Shown: positions 1 through 10,322, counted from the first letter of the stretch. The stretch is DNA of 64,000 nt from Anodontia alba (GCA_964016985.1 OZ024823.1:25632095-25696094); one strand, 5' to 3'. Program-made: numbers and translations. Notes: generated from the letters alone by a model not told the origin.

Positions 1-189
1 TCTGTAACAAAGTGATCAGGATGATCTTGACGTGACCTTTGGCTTTTGCATCTACTCAGAGGCATCTTGTTATCTAATATAAAATAATACGGTTACCTAT
101 CTGCATCTTCGAGTTACGGATTATATCCATCGTTATGCTGAATCGTATTGTATAAATTGTTCGTGGTCAATGTGGTCGCTCAGGTACAT

Positions 190-400
190 TATCTCTGCGT
201 CTTACAAAAGCAGGTCTTTGCGTCTCTATACAACCGTCAAAAGCCCAGAACAGCCTGTGTGTCCGCGCAATCTGACCAAGCCATGGCATTCGCCTTTCGT
301 GAGAAATGTCTGTGCCTTATTTTATCAACCGAAAAGCGAAGAGACGCATGGTAATCTGGGCCTTAGCTGTTCGCACAGATACGAGAAGGGCTATTTTTAT
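190..400. repeat. Degenerate B-family foldback element
   Basis: Two blocks resemble family B arms: one around 240-285 (cagcctgtgtgtccgcgcaa followed by tctgacca) and one around 335-385 (gcgaagagacgcatgg, then tctgggcctt). The dyads are strongly eroded. The 1-540 interval otherwise shows no recognisable gene. Overlapping open frames of 68 and 82 codons here have no family features and look like chance. Confidence 0.4.
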
Positions 401-546
401 GTGATATTGCTTATATAATCACTATCCTTCGTTTGGGTACTGCTTATCGGACTCCCACCGTTCAAAGCATTCTGTAAACCATCTTTACTTCCTAGCAAGA
501 ACAGTCCGCATTTGGCCTAGTCCTTGAAGGTCACTTTTCACCACAA

Positions 547-892
547 TTAAAGGCGTGTTGATATATTTGGTAGATTTTCTGCCATTTTTGACGAGGGAGA
601 TAACTTTTGTGATTTCCTGTTCGTTTTCTTGTACACCAATCCCTTTCTGAAAAAGGGTCTACTCTAAAAGGAAAGAATTATTCCCAAGAGAAGACATGTT
701 TTGTGACTTCCGGTTAGCCTTCTTGTACACTGATCCCCTTCTGAAAAGGGGTCTACTCTAAAAGGAAAGAATTTGCTCCCAAGGGGAGCAAATTCTTTCC
801 TTTTAGAGTATACCCCTTTTCAAAAGGGAGCAAATATAATTTTCACAGAGTTGACTCCCCTCCCTTGACGTGTATCCATTCCACTCAAATAG
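547..892. mobile_element. F-family foldback MITE with duplicated left arm
   Basis: Family F elements typically start TTAA(G)GGGACTGGATAC and carry opposed arms CTTCTGAAAAGGGTCTACTC and GAGTAGACCCTTTTCAGAAG around a TTTGCTCCC/GGGAGCAAA centre. This copy has the left-arm segment twice, at about 604-690 and 698-783, before one right arm from about 781 to 835. No coding capacity. Mobilisation by an external transposase is inferred from the foldback structure and repetition elsewhere in the window. Confidence 0.75.
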
Positions 893-1121
893 TTCCTTAT
901 TGTGTGCGTAGAGTCATTGTAATTTCAATTAGACATAGCGCTTATAGAATTGACTGCAGACCTATAGTTTTAGCCATTAGTCTAGTAGGTATTCCCGGGG
1001 GCCATACAGCATAATCTGTCACGGATAGGATCTACCGTCTGCTTGCAGTTGCCTATCTGTGAAACTAGTTCCATGTCCCAGAAAATAAATAGCATCAATA
1101 AAATGCTGCCTTAAACCATTA

Positions 1122-1152
1122 TCATTTTTTTTTTTTTTTTTTTTTTTCGTCT

Positions 1153-1185
<33 letters not shown>
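1122..1185. repeat. Interrupted poly(T) tract
   Basis: Two T runs are separated by a short CGTCTTC interruption. The minus-strand reading frame rich in lysine across this tract is a low-complexity artefact. Confidence 0.95.
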
Positions 1186-1554
1186 CCAGCGGACAAACTA
1201 CTTTGCGCTTTGCGATGTATTTAATTTCCTTGTGTTTTCCTGAAGATCGTTTGAGAAATATCAATTCAGAAATTACCAAACAATGCAGAAGAGTATTGGC
1301 GTCACTAGTCTAAGCACTCTAGAATCACAGTTTATTAAGCATTCGATAAACAATGAAAGGCCAAATTATTTCTGCATTTCATGAATGTTTATGGACCGCG
1401 GTTCATGCCAGTGCTGATAACTTCGATTTTTAATTTACATAAGCCAATTATTGCATGGAAATAGAGTAAACAAATCAAGGCTTTTTTTCTGCCATATTCA
1501 GAATAGGACGCAGATTATTAATAGTCCGTATACTTCAAACCAATTTTCCAGTTA
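1186..1554. other. Unassigned stretch
   Basis: I see no gene, no strong dyad and no known repeat between the poly(T) tract and the first A-family element. Confidence 0.6.
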
Positions 1555-1825
1555 CATCACGAAAACACGCCTGTATAATTTTGACCCCCTTAAACCCCAC
1601 TTTTATACAGTAAAACTATAACCATATACATTATTTTTCTTATTTTGCTAAAACATAGAATGTGGGTATTCGTTAGAACCGCATCGCCGAGGCGGTTCTA
1701 ACGAATACCCACAGTCTATGTTTTGAGCAGAAATATGAAAAATATCAGAATCTTTATCTGAAAAATTTCCGTTTCTGGTTGTAAAATTTTCAATATACTT
1801 GATGAATAGGCGTGTTTTCGTAATG
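1555..1825 (+). mobile_element. A-family hairpin MITE, copy 1
   Basis: Family A is about 280 bp. In the orientation called plus here it begins CATCACGAAAACACGCCTATA, continues with TTTGACCCCCTTAAACCCC and a small foldback (CCCCACTTTTATATAG, then AAAACTGGGG). The centre is a ~66-bp near-perfect hairpin reading GTGGGTACTCGTTAGAAC, CGCCTCG, CGAGGCG and the complement. It closes with TTTGAATAGGCGTGTTTTCGTAATG. The outer ~17 bp of each end form an imperfect inverted repeat. There is no reading frame of note. Copy 1 has a substituted left hairpin arm (tattcgttagaaccgcatcg). No consistent target duplication could be read, so the superfamily is unassigned. Confidence 0.9.
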
Positions 1826-1861
1826 GAAAAAAGGTACCTTATTTAACTGAGTATTCACACA

Positions 1862-1945
1862 CACAGGCCTCAGCAAACTGTACAGACCTAGATCAGAAGC
1901 CACAGAACGCGGCGTCCGATCTGGGTCTACATTCCTTGCCATTCA
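1862..1945. repeat. D-family dyad (GTAGAC..GATCAG..GTCTACA)
   Basis: The family D core is an inverted repeat of the form GCAAACAGTGTAGACCCAGATCAG with a GC-rich loop, then CTGATCTGGGTCTACACTGTTTGC. Here the left arm reads gcaaactgtacagacctagatcag and the right arm gatctgggtctacattccttgcc. It is a moderately diverged copy. Confidence 0.65.
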
Positions 1946-2015
1946 TCCAACAGGGTTTAGATACATTAAAGGTAGCATGGACTGGTTCAAATCCTAGCAC
2001 TAGTATGTAAAGAAG

Positions 2016-2533
2016 TTAAAGGGGAACGCAATATAAGTAGTAAGTATATCTGCGAGTAAAGTACTTAACAAGCCATTTATTTTGATGCAAGAGTTTTCAA
2101 AATCGACCTAGAAATAAGGAAGTTATGGTGGTTTGAATATATTTAAAATGACTGTCATGGATGCCGCCATATTGTAGGCTTTGTGACGTCACACAGTCCA
2201 AATTAAATATGCAAAACCAAATTATAAAGGGTTTTAAAGAATAAGTTTGCTACAGATTTTTAATAATCTTTCAATTCTGGTGGCAAGCAATCATTTCCCC
2301 CAAAATAAACCAACTTTATGAGGATAACTATCTTTATGAAACGAATTTTAATTTTTATGAAACCTCATTAAATATTCAAAATGGCGGCGCCCATTCCACC
2401 AATGTGAAAATATTCAATTGTCTATAACTTATTTAATTTTCCACCGATTTCGATGAAATTTTTGTCAAAATCCATTGTTTGTAAAGTTCTTTACTTTAAA
2501 GCATAATATCTTTTTAGGTTGCGTTCCCCTTAA
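2016..2533. mobile_element. 518-bp TIR element ending TTAA(A)GGGGAACGCAA
   Basis: The left end reads TTAAAGGGGAACGCAA and the right end TTGCGTTCCCCTTAA, an inverted repeat of about 15 bp bounded by TTAA on both sides. The interior is AT-rich and has no useful open frame. A TTAA boundary is what piggyBac-type elements leave, so a non-autonomous element of that kind is the inference. Only one copy is seen in this window. Confidence 0.6.
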
Positions 2534-2655
2534 AAGGAAACATATACACTTTCAAGGGCAACAACTCTTCCAATGTTTTGTCCCCCCACCTCCACCCACA
2601 CCCCCTGAAAAGGGTCTACTGTATAATGAAAGAATTTGCTCTCTCTTGGAAGGAG
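2534..2655. repeat. F-family fragment
   Basis: The block acactttcaagggcaacaact, then cctgaaaagggtctactgta and aatttgctctct, matches the outer and central parts of family F in order. The right arm is missing. It starts directly after the 518-bp TIR element. Confidence 0.5.
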
Positions 2656-2795
2656 CTTGATGTGCAGTCTCGATAGTGTGCTCAGCCGCCCAGTCTGATC
2701 AGGCCAAACTTGATACGATATCATACGTTGCAAAATAACAAAGGTCCTGTTCAGACTGCGCGAATGCACAGGCCGATCTGAGCATTCACTAGTCA
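2656..2795. repeat. Partial B-family element
   Basis: It contains cagtctgatcaggccaaact and later cagactgcgcgaatgcacaggccgatctgagcattc, the two half-dyads typical of family B, with the remainder lost. Confidence 0.5.
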
Positions 2796-2900
2796 CACGT
2801 TATATTAATACAATGTGTTATTCCTGTTACAGTGCATTTTGTGTATCTGTAATATACCTGCTAATTGGTTAGATCTATAACTTCATATCAGACACACAGA

Positions 2901-3136
2901 CAGCCGCAACGTCAGAAAACGTGCCTGCAGACATGTGCGCCCAGCGAAGATTCAGATCAGCCTGCGCATTCGCGCAGTCTGATCAGAATCTTCACTGGAC
3001 GCATTTTGGATGGTCAGGGAAGCAAAATGTCTTCCTGCGTACAACGAAGACTGTGATCAGACTGCGCGGATGCGCAGTCTGATCTGAGTCTTCGTTGTTC
3101 GCACGTCAGAAGGTGTTTTTTCTCACGTTGTGGTTC
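2901..3136. mobile_element. B-family foldback MITE
   Basis: Family B is about 235 bp, with ends of the type GCCGCAACGTCAGAAAACGT and a complementary close. Inside are two dyads. The first here pairs gattcagatcagcctgcgca with cgcgcagtctgatcagaatc. The second pairs acgaagactgtgatcagact with tgatctgagtcttcgt. Both contain GATCAG next to TGCGC. There is no coding capacity. The many copies in this window at differing divergence suggest past mobility. Confidence 0.8.
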
Positions 3137-3862
3137 AGAAAATATAAGTGCATTATTTTACATTACTTCTAATTCATTCGCCTAGTTAAGATTTACACAG
3201 ACATCTTTCTTAGAAGCATAAAAGTATTGAGGCAGTACGCAACGTTTCATTTGCCTATCTTTGTCTCTGGGGTTTAATTTGCATTTCAAATTTGTTTTAA
3301 TCATGATTTCTTGTAGGAACTTGACTCCAGCTGCTTTAGTGCATAATAATAAAAGAGCGAGTTCTTCATACGAAAATGTGTCTTATCGTCATGCAATTCC
3401 ACAGTCTGACCCAGTGTGTTTGTTTGCTCTTGGATCAGTGTCGTAAGCAAATGCATTTTGTGGTATCAGCGGCAATGGGAGGCTTCATTGCTAAATATTT
3501 TAATACAGGGTTGATGGTGCTCACATTGCGTACGAAACATTTTTGAACAAGATCTTACAAGTCTTAGAAAATTTCGGGATTTGATTGCCAGCCTTGACCA
3601 TATAAGGTAAAAAGATTAAATAAAAAACAACTGTTTCTTGGCAACTTGATGGAGCTCATATTACAAACGGAGCATCCTTGATCCTTAGGTTAAGAACTTT
3701 TCGTTTTTTGAAAGTGCTTAAGACAGGCACCCAAGGTGATCACCATTAAAAAATATAAATGATTTCTTTGAAACTGCAAGGCCTATTCAGTTCAGATTGC
3801 AGAGGGAACGACTATGTTAAAATATGCCATTATCCTTAAAATATTCAAGGAACTCGACAAAG
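3137..3862. other. Unassigned stretch
   Basis: No supportable gene, dyad or tandem repeat was recognised. Short open frames here lack family features. Confidence 0.55.
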
Positions 3863-4075
3863 TTCACCCTTGACCTGCTTAGCCCCGTCCCTCTGCTTTT
3901 GCAAAACCCTGCTTTTGCAAACAGTGCTGATCCAGATCAACTGGCTTCTGAACTGGATCTACACCGTTTTTATTCAGTATGTGAATTTGTATCACAATAT
4001 GGATAAAACAATCTGATTGGCTGACAATTAGAAGTGGGTGTGGCATCTTAATTTATTCGGCATGACATGTGTTAA
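3863..4075. mobile_element. C-family MITE, eroded
   Basis: Family C has TTAA-bounded ends TTAACCCTTGTCCTGCT and AGCATGACAAGGGTTAA. Its central dyad reads GATCCAGATCAGTTGGCTTC and the complement, with GGCGTGGCATCTTAATTTATT near one end. This copy starts ttcacccttgacctgctta and ends gcatgacatgtgttaat. The central dyad is shortened to ccagatcaactggcttctga plus actggatctacacc. Confidence 0.7.
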
Positions 4076-4209
4076 TTGGCGACTGAGTTCATATTGCATT
4101 GGAGAATCCAGGGGAAAAGATCTTGGATTACTGTACCTTAACACCTTGTCATTTTATCCTAAATTTTGAAAACTTCCATATGGCTACTTAGTGTTATGTT
4201 TAAAATGTG

Positions 4210-4280
4210 ACATAATGGCAAACAGTATAGACCTAGATCAAGCGGCTTTTTCATCTGGGTGTGCACTGCTTGCTACAGCC
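4210..4280. repeat. D-family dyad, diverged
   Basis: The left arm is ggcaaacagtatagacctagatca and the right arm catctgggtgtgcactgcttgc. The loop is reduced. Confidence 0.55.
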
Positions 4281-4491
4281 TTTCTGTCCGAAAACTTTAG
4301 GTAAACTCAGTGAAAAACATCAGACTGTGAAAAGCGTACCTTTCATGGCTGGTTCACTCAAGCGAGCAAGTCGGTGTCCTTCGGCCTTTTGGTTTGTGAA
4401 TTTACAGCACAGAGACACCGTAATATCCACAGGCTGGTCTGTATCTGTATTCTGCGATAAGACTTTAGTTACAGTTCTATCTTGAATATAT

Positions 4492-4770
4492 CATCACGAA
4501 AACATACCTATATAATTTTGACCCCCTTAAACCCCACTTTTATATAGTAAAACTGGGGTTTACAAGGGTATACATTATTTTTCTTATTTCTGCTCAAAAA
4601 CATATATTTTGGGTACTCGTTAGAACCGCCTCGCCGAGGCGGTTCTAACGAGTACCCAACAATCTATGTTTTGAGCAGAAATATGAAAAATATCAGAATT
4701 TCTATCTGAAAGTTTTTCATTTTTGGTGATAAAATTTTCAGTATATTTGAATAGGCTTGTTTTCGTAATG
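4492..4770 (+). mobile_element. A-family hairpin MITE, copy 2
   Basis: Full length. The central hairpin around 4614-4664 pairs gggtactcgttagaaccgcc with ggcggttctaacgagtaccc without mismatch in those 20 bp. It ends gcttgttttcgtaatg. Confidence 0.9.
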
Positions 4771-5161
4771 TGTATTTTACACAGATCTAAAGATGTAGGT
4801 AGCTTCATTTTCATGCAACCAAGCAAAAACTCGATCATGAAATTTTAGATTAATGGAAAGCAAGTGTGAAGGCAGCTTCTTTTTTTCTAACGTTTCAAAT
4901 TGTTTGATTTATGGTTTACGTATATTAATCCTACATTTTAGGTTGTTTAAGTCACTGTTTTTCTTCTTCTACCTGCTACATATGCCGTAATGAATATGTT
5001 AGTATATAAACAACCCACGTAGGTAGCCATGATGAATTGTTTGAGTTAAGGTCTTACGGCCCAGCCAATCCATTAGTGTAATGTCGGGCGCGGTCAATTA
5101 ACCTACTCACACTTTTCCTGGGTAAGCTTAGTCCTCTTATGCACATACGTTCGTTAGTAAC

Positions 5162-5442
5162 CATTACGAAAACATGCCTATTGAAATACATTGAAAATTT
5201 TACCACCAAAAACTGAAAATTTTCAGATAAAAAAAATTCTGATATTTTTCATATTTTTACTCAAAACATAGATTGTGAGTACTCGTTAGAACCGCCTCGA
5301 TGAGGCGGTTCTAACGAGAACCCACAATTTATGTTTTTGAGCCGAAATAAGAAAAATAATTTATACCACTGTAAACCCCAGTTTTACTATATAAAAGTGG
5401 GGTTTAAGGGGGTCAAAATTATATAGGCGTGTTTTCGTGATG
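5162..5442 (-). mobile_element. A-family hairpin MITE, copy 3 (inverted)
   Basis: It starts CATTACGAAAACATGCC and ends GGCGTGTTTTCGTGATG. The hairpin loop region is ccgcctcgatgaggcggttc. It lies about 390 bp from copy 2 in the opposite orientation. Confidence 0.9.
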
Positions 5443-5573
5443 CCGACAACTGCCCTTCATGTTTGATAAGTATAGATCCTTTAAAATTACCAGTAGTAGT
5501 GGGCGGTAACAGTTTTTCCATAGGTTTCTGTTATAGCATTTGGCTACATTCTGACCCTCTTATTTTTTATTTT

Positions 5574-5577
5574 ATTT

Positions 5578-5611
<34 letters not shown>
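5574..5611. repeat. Poly(T) tract
   Basis: A T-rich run with few interruptions. The 164-codon plus-strand open frame crossing it and the CT/GT array downstream encodes only low-complexity phenylalanine, serine/leucine and cysteine/valine runs, so it is rejected as a gene. Confidence 0.95.
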
Positions 5612-5612
<1 letters not shown>

Positions 5613-5802
5613 ACTTCCGGATTCGGTCTCAAATTAAAGATCAGCCTTAGACTGACGAAATGCATCACAACAAAGAAATCATCTTGTAAAAAAGGCAGTG
5701 CTGTCTTTCTTGAGTGCGGCTTTTGCAAGGTATCTCCAATTTGTGTATTTATTTCCATTTATTTATTTATTTATTTTATTTTTTATGTTTTATTTATTTT
5801 AT

Positions 5803-5805
<3 letters not shown>

Positions 5806-5855
<50 letters not shown>

Positions 5856-5864
5856 TGTGTGTGT
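5806..5864. repeat. Compound (CT)n(GT)n microsatellite
   Basis: About 32 bp of CT repeats passes directly into about 26 bp of GT repeats. Confidence 0.97.
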
Positions 5865-6920
5865 AAACGTTATGCTGACGTAGCCAATATAAATGAACTA
5901 TATTTTTTCAAAATTGAAGATCCAGGCCTAGATTTGCATGTTCGCCGTTTGCCATGAAGCTTTCGTCGTTGGTACGAGAAACAAGAAATATCTTTAAAAA
6001 AGATATTCAGCGGCATTCAAAGGAGGACATACATTTAAAGTCCTGTTGTATTGGAAGATGTTTTTATGCACAGCAGATTGGTGTTAGATGTTGATTGATT
6101 GGATGAGGTGAAAATTGAAGGTTGCTGATTTGGAGCCTTGGTCTGATGCATGTTTGGCATTAGTCGTATACTTTGTGATGTCTGGAAATTATAGTCCGTT
6201 TCAATGAACATAGATAGCAGACTGTATCTCCGTCTTTCCGTGTAATTTTGAAGTGATTGGGTATTTGTAAAAAAGTTTGCACTGACAGTCTAAGTTATTA
6301 ACCAATGAGAACACCGTTTACTTGCAGACGTACAGAATTTTACAATGTAAAATTGATTCTGATTGGTGGATAATTTAGAGGAAACTCAATTCTAGACAGC
6401 TGCCGCTGAAAAATACCTATATTCTTTCAGGGCACAGTGAACCAATTGTGACAGGACTGCTGATTGGTCACAAGCCCGGGGTAGTTATTTTGTGTAAGGG
6501 GGCCTGTGATTGGTTAATAATAAAGATGAATTAAAACTCATCATTCTAATTTGAAGAAAAAATGTCTGTTTGTAATTTTCTGATTGTTTCAAAGGAATAA
6601 ATGTTTCTGTGTGTGTTTGCTGGAGCCCAAAGAAGAAGTGGTGAAATTGCAAAGTTTCAATTTTTGATACCTGCCAACTGAGGGGTTGCTACATTCAGCC
6701 TCCAAAAAGTCCCTGAAAGTGCTGGTGATGGTGGTATTTTTCCTTGTTTATTTTGCTATGCTAAACCTGGGCTTTGAATTAAAACAAAATTTAGAAGCCC
6801 AGCCATACCCTGAAATGAACCCTTAAGCACCAAAAATGGTGGAATTACTATGGAGCTCTATGGGAAAAATAATTAGTTCACTGTACCCTTCAGCGGGTCA
6901 TGTAATTGAACAACCCCATG
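5865..6920. other. Repeat-poor stretch with clustered CCAAT boxes
   Basis: This is one of the longest stretches here without a recognised repeat. CCAAT, or ATTGG on the other strand, occurs near 6256, 6301, 6361, 6442, 6462 and 6508, six times in about 260 bp. NF-Y-bound promoters often carry CCAAT boxes, so a regulatory role is possible. No start, exon or TATA arrangement could be tied to them. Confidence 0.35.
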
Positions 6921-6921
6921 A

Positions 6922-6991
6922 GTAGTATAGGGTGCCACTATGGACACACCGAATCGGCGTGTCCATAGTGGTACCCTATAGTACTACTCCC
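6922..6991. repeat. Short foldback with near-perfect arms
   Basis: The left arm agtagtatagggtgccacta plus tggacac pairs with gtgtccatag plus tggtaccctatagtactact around a small ggcgt-type loop. A single inserted base breaks the symmetry. Confidence 0.8.
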
Positions 6992-7016
6992 ATGAATATG
7001 GTACATGTATCTTCGG

Positions 7017-7235
7017 GGCAAATGCGAACTGCAAGTACCCAGATCAGCCTGGGCATCCCCGCAGACTAAGTTTGACCTTTGCTGTTCGTTGAATTATTCT
7101 GTGTAGCCAGTTAGTCAGTAAGCAGACGGCTAGTGCCCTGATGAGCATATGCTCATCAGGGCACTAGCCGTCTGCTTACTGACTAACTTGGTCTTTCCAG
7201 TCAGTATATGCTCAGAAGAGATATTTTCTCATGGC
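7017..7235. mobile_element. B-like element carrying a 78-bp perfect palindrome
   Basis: The left part, aagtacccagatcagcctgg, and the right end, ttctcatggcgtggctca, resemble family B. In the middle, 7110-7187 is a perfect palindrome with 39-bp arms and no loop, centred on gagcatatgctc. The centre replaces the second B dyad. Confidence 0.7.
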
Positions 7236-7454
7236 GTGGCTCAATAAATATTTGATCACCAAGTGGTAGAATTTTATTAATATTGTTTGGAGATGTTCGA
7301 GTGTTCGCGTGCCTAAGTATGTATAAATCTTTCGGTAATAAAGACAATAAATTGAAGAATTTCATTGGAGTTAATAAACGGGAAAATCTAACAGGACCAT
7401 GTTATTTTGATACATTTGTCCTCATGTCAAGGGCAAGGAATTTTAATTCCACTA

Positions 7455-7750
7455 TTTAAGGGGACTGGATACCCTTGGTGTTTTGTTTTTGTTTGTTTGT
7501 TTGTTGTTGTTGTTGTTTTTTTGTTGTTTTTTTTTACCATTTTTTCACAATGGCGGCAACTCTTGTAATTTCATGCTTGCTTTCCCGCACACCAGGTCCT
7601 TTCTGAAAAGCGGCCTATATACTCTAAAAGATTAGAATTTGCTCCCAGAGAGAACAAATTCTTTCTTTTAAGAGTAGACCCTTTTTCAGTAAGGGGCGAA
7701 AACAATCTTCATACTTGTCAGTTGCCTCCCCTGAACGTGTATCAACTTTG
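7455..7750. mobile_element. F-family foldback MITE
   Basis: It begins ttaaggggactggatac. The arms ctttctgaaaagcggcctat and ctcttttag-type segments face aaagaatttgctcccagaga and its complement around 7627-7690. It ends near tcccctgaacgtgtatca. A TTG/TTTG-rich block at about 7478-7535 interrupts the left portion. Confidence 0.75.
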
Positions 7751-7775
7751 AAACATGAAAGAAACAACATATATT

Positions 7776-7826
7776 TTAAAATGTCGTCTGCTGCTGTTAT
7801 GATTGGCGCTTTAATAGTTAAATTAA
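7776..7826. repeat. E2-family terminal fragment
   Basis: The block aaaatgtcgtctgctgctgt, then tatgattggcgctttaatag and ttaa, matches the right end of E2 elements such as the one ending near 51738. The remainder is not visible. Confidence 0.5.
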
Positions 7827-8242
7827 TACTTTATCTTTCAACTCTTTTGCTTGAGTGATAAATATTACATTTTATATCTGAATGTTTTATTCTGCTAACC
7901 TGAGAAAAAAACTACAGGTTATGATTGATTTAAATGATTCAATATCTCTCCGGTCCTAGAAGAGTTATGTTTCCTTCAAAACTATGGTTTTTATCAATGA
8001 GATGATCAGTTTTAGATGCATTTTGTTTCCTTTATTCTTGTTTTATTGCATGAAACAGACTAGGTTTGATTTTACGGTGTGTTCATGAGTTGATAACAGG
8101 TTAGGTATGATAATGTTTTGTGATAGTTGTGGTTGTGCTGTTTTTATTTCTTCACATCAGTGATAAATGCATTTGCTATTTCAGAACATTCTAAATAAAT
8201 GCTGAATGTAAATATATATATAAATCTAGAATAATAAACAAA

Positions 8243-8245
<3 letters not shown>
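7827..8245. other. Unassigned AT-rich stretch
   Basis: No gene or strong repeat structure was recognised. Confidence 0.55.

Positions 8246-8299
<54 letters not shown>
8246..8299. repeat. (AC)n microsatellite
   Basis: About 27 uninterrupted AC units, followed by a short TATATGTGTATATATATA run. Confidence 0.97.
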
Positions 8300-8301
<2 letters not shown>

Positions 8302-8369
8302 TATGTGTATATATATATATTAAGTTTTGTTTAGTATTCTAGATTTGTTAGCCAATTTTTTGTTGATAA

Positions 8370-8440
8370 GCTAAGCTAGCTAGCTAGCTGTCTAGTGAGT
8401 GAGTGATCGAGTGAGTGAGTGAGCGAGCGAGCTAGCTAAT
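8370..8440. repeat. Compound (GCTA)n/(GAGT)n tetranucleotide block
   Basis: GCTA units pass into GAGT and GAGC units and back into GCTA. The flanking GCTAGCTAGC blocks make it partly self-complementary. Confidence 0.85.
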
Positions 8441-8587
8441 CAGTTAGTCAGCCAGTTTCACATGTTGATTTATCTTTGAAATCATTGTAAACTGGGAGAC
8501 GTATAATAAGGACAAGATTATTTTATGATGCTCTTTTTTGTGCGCCTGTGTAATTTTGATGATAGTACTCTTAAACGCACATCAAGT

Positions 8588-8820
8588 GAGCCGGGGCTCA
8601 TCATTTCCTATAATATTGCATGTGCGCCCAGCGAACTCAGTTCAGCCTGCGCATGCGCGCAGTTTGAGTCTTTGCAAGACACTATATAGGTAGTCAAAGA
8701 TGCAAAGTTTTTCATGCGTAGAACGAAGACTCTGATCAGACTGCGCGGATGCGCAGGCTGATCAGAGTCATCGGTTTGCGCACATGTCAGAAGGTACGTT
8801 TTCTGACGTTACGCCTCGTA
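8588..8820. mobile_element. B-family foldback MITE
   Basis: It starts gagccggggctcatcatttc and ends acgttttctgacgttacgcctc. The second dyad, cgaagactctgatcagactg facing gctgatcagagtcatcg, is well preserved. The first dyad, agttcagcctgcgcatgcgc, is shortened. Confidence 0.8.
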
Positions 8821-9048
8821 TCAATACGGGTCTGCTAATATAATGTGCTAGACGGCGCAGTTGAAGTGAAAAATATCAAGCCAGCAACACTTAATCACTG
8901 GTTTCCTTTCTCTGATATTGTCTTAAATATTTTAGAGAAAGCTTACAGATTTAGACTCCCAAATATATAGTTCTGTCACAGATAGCCGTATCTTGCAATT
9001 TCCGATTATCGATTCCCTCACTTCAGGCCGTTTTCCACATAATGCATC

Positions 9049-9238
9049 TTAACGCTTAAAGCGCCACGCAAATATGTAGCAGACGACATTCTTAAGTTTT
9101 ATTTATCTTTTTTTTTTTTTTTTTTTTTTTCAGAGAAAATTATGTCTTCACATTTCAAGTGAATCGTTGACGAAAAAATAAATAATAGTAATAATAATAG
9201 ATTTCTGCTGCAGATGTGAATGGCGCTTTTAGGGTTAA
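9049..9238. mobile_element. E2-family foldback MITE, diverged
   Basis: E2 elements carry ends TTAA..AAAGCGC and GGCGCTTT..TTAA with inner GTAGCAGACGACATT arms. Here the left end is ttaacgcttaaagcgccacg and the right end aatggcgcttttagggttaa. A poly(T) run at about 9107-9130 lies in the left arm, and the right GTCGTCTGC arm has decayed. Confidence 0.7.
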
Positions 9239-9526
9239 CTTTTAACCTGCTGGATTTAATTGTCAGCGGACGACATTTTTTTCCTCGTTTTTCTCACAAA
9301 ATAGTATAAACAATCCGATCCGAATCACATTCTTTCGAGAAGATTTAGGCCCTATTTTAAGTATGAGACAATCAGTCGTTTGTCGTCTGCTAGTAAGAAA
9401 CAAGCAGTCGTTTGTCGTCTGCGTATTTCGCCAACTGTGTGTTTTAGATTGGAAGAAGCTCATGTCACACGATTATCGCTCTCTCAGCATGATATAATAG
9501 CAGAATAAGCAGACTGGAATAAAATA

Positions 9527-9768
9527 TGAGCCGGGCCACAGCATTTTCTACGATTGCATGCGCACTAAGAGAAGACTCAGATCAGCCTGCATCTCCGCGC
9601 AGTTTGATCAGTCTTCGCAGGGCACTGTGTATAACCAAAGGTCAATAGCGACTCAAGACGGATAGAGCGAAGACTCAATCAGACAGCGCGGATGCGCAGA
9701 CTGATCTGAGCTTTCGCTGGACGCACTTGTAATCAATCTTATAGGAAAATGGTATGCCCCGGCCCATA
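9527..9768. mobile_element. B-family foldback MITE
   Basis: The ends tgagccgggccacagcattt and aaaatggtatgccccggccca form an inverted repeat. Internal half-dyads are gaagactcagatcagcctgc and ggatgcgcagactgatctgagc. Confidence 0.8.
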
Positions 9769-9883
9769 TTTCAGTGCCATGAACTATTTATGTATTTACG
9801 GGACAAAACGTTGGAAAGTAAAATGTTCACACCTGCCTTTCTGCGGGTGTTGCATTAATGATGGTTACCACCGCGCTACAATT

Positions 9884-10110
9884 TGAGCCGGGGTAGGCTA
9901 AAGCATTTCCTACAAGATCAGTTGTCCGCTAAGCAATGACTCAGATCAGCCTGCGCGTTTGCGCATGCTGATCAGAGTCATTGCTTTGCGATCTGTGGGT
10001 AGCCAAACATCTGAGTATTCTACAGACGGACGTCAGAAGCTCTGCATGCTGATCTGAGTTTTCGCTGGGCGGACGTGCAATCTTGTAGGAAATTCTGTGA
10101 CCCAGCTTAT
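9884..10110. mobile_element. B-family foldback MITE
   Basis: It starts tgagccggggtaggctaaag. A strong dyad at about 9932-9992 pairs gcaatgactcagatcagcct with gctgatcagagtcattgc. The right half keeps gctgatctgagttttcgctg and ends ttctgtgacccagctta. Confidence 0.8.
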
Positions 10111-10235
10111 TTGTATTTTAATCAATCTCTGATGAAGTAGTACTGATATTATTTGAAGTATAGTTCTGCTATCTGTTTGCCTCGTAAACGTTTTCAAGTG
10201 TTCATTTACGATTTGGGTCCAGGGAACTAGTATAG

Positions 10236-10322
10236 TTGTAGTCTGTGTGGGCTCCATAGCGCACTCGATATTGCGTCTGACTGCAGATCCAAGGTCGCAA
10301 GTTCGATACCCAGCTTGGCCAC
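10236..10322 (+). other. tRNA-like sequence, possibly tRNA-Cys-derived
   Basis: The segment tagcgcactcga resembles an RNA polymerase III A box. The segment tctgactgcagatccaaggt resembles the anticodon arm of tRNA-Cys with anticodon GCA. The segment agttcgatacc resembles a B box. The outer tgtgtgg and ccacaca are perfectly complementary, but they are not in correct register with the A box, and the T stem does not pair. I read it as a degenerate tRNA or the head of a tRNA-derived SINE, not a functional tRNA. Confidence 0.35.

Noticed and set aside
2016..2533. Possible LTR pair
   Set aside because: The matching ends are inverted, not direct, so this is a TIR element.
5463..5957. 164-codon plus-strand open frame, one of the longest in the window
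   Set aside because: It runs through poly(T), ATTT, (CT)n and (GT)n arrays, and its translation is mostly low-complexity.
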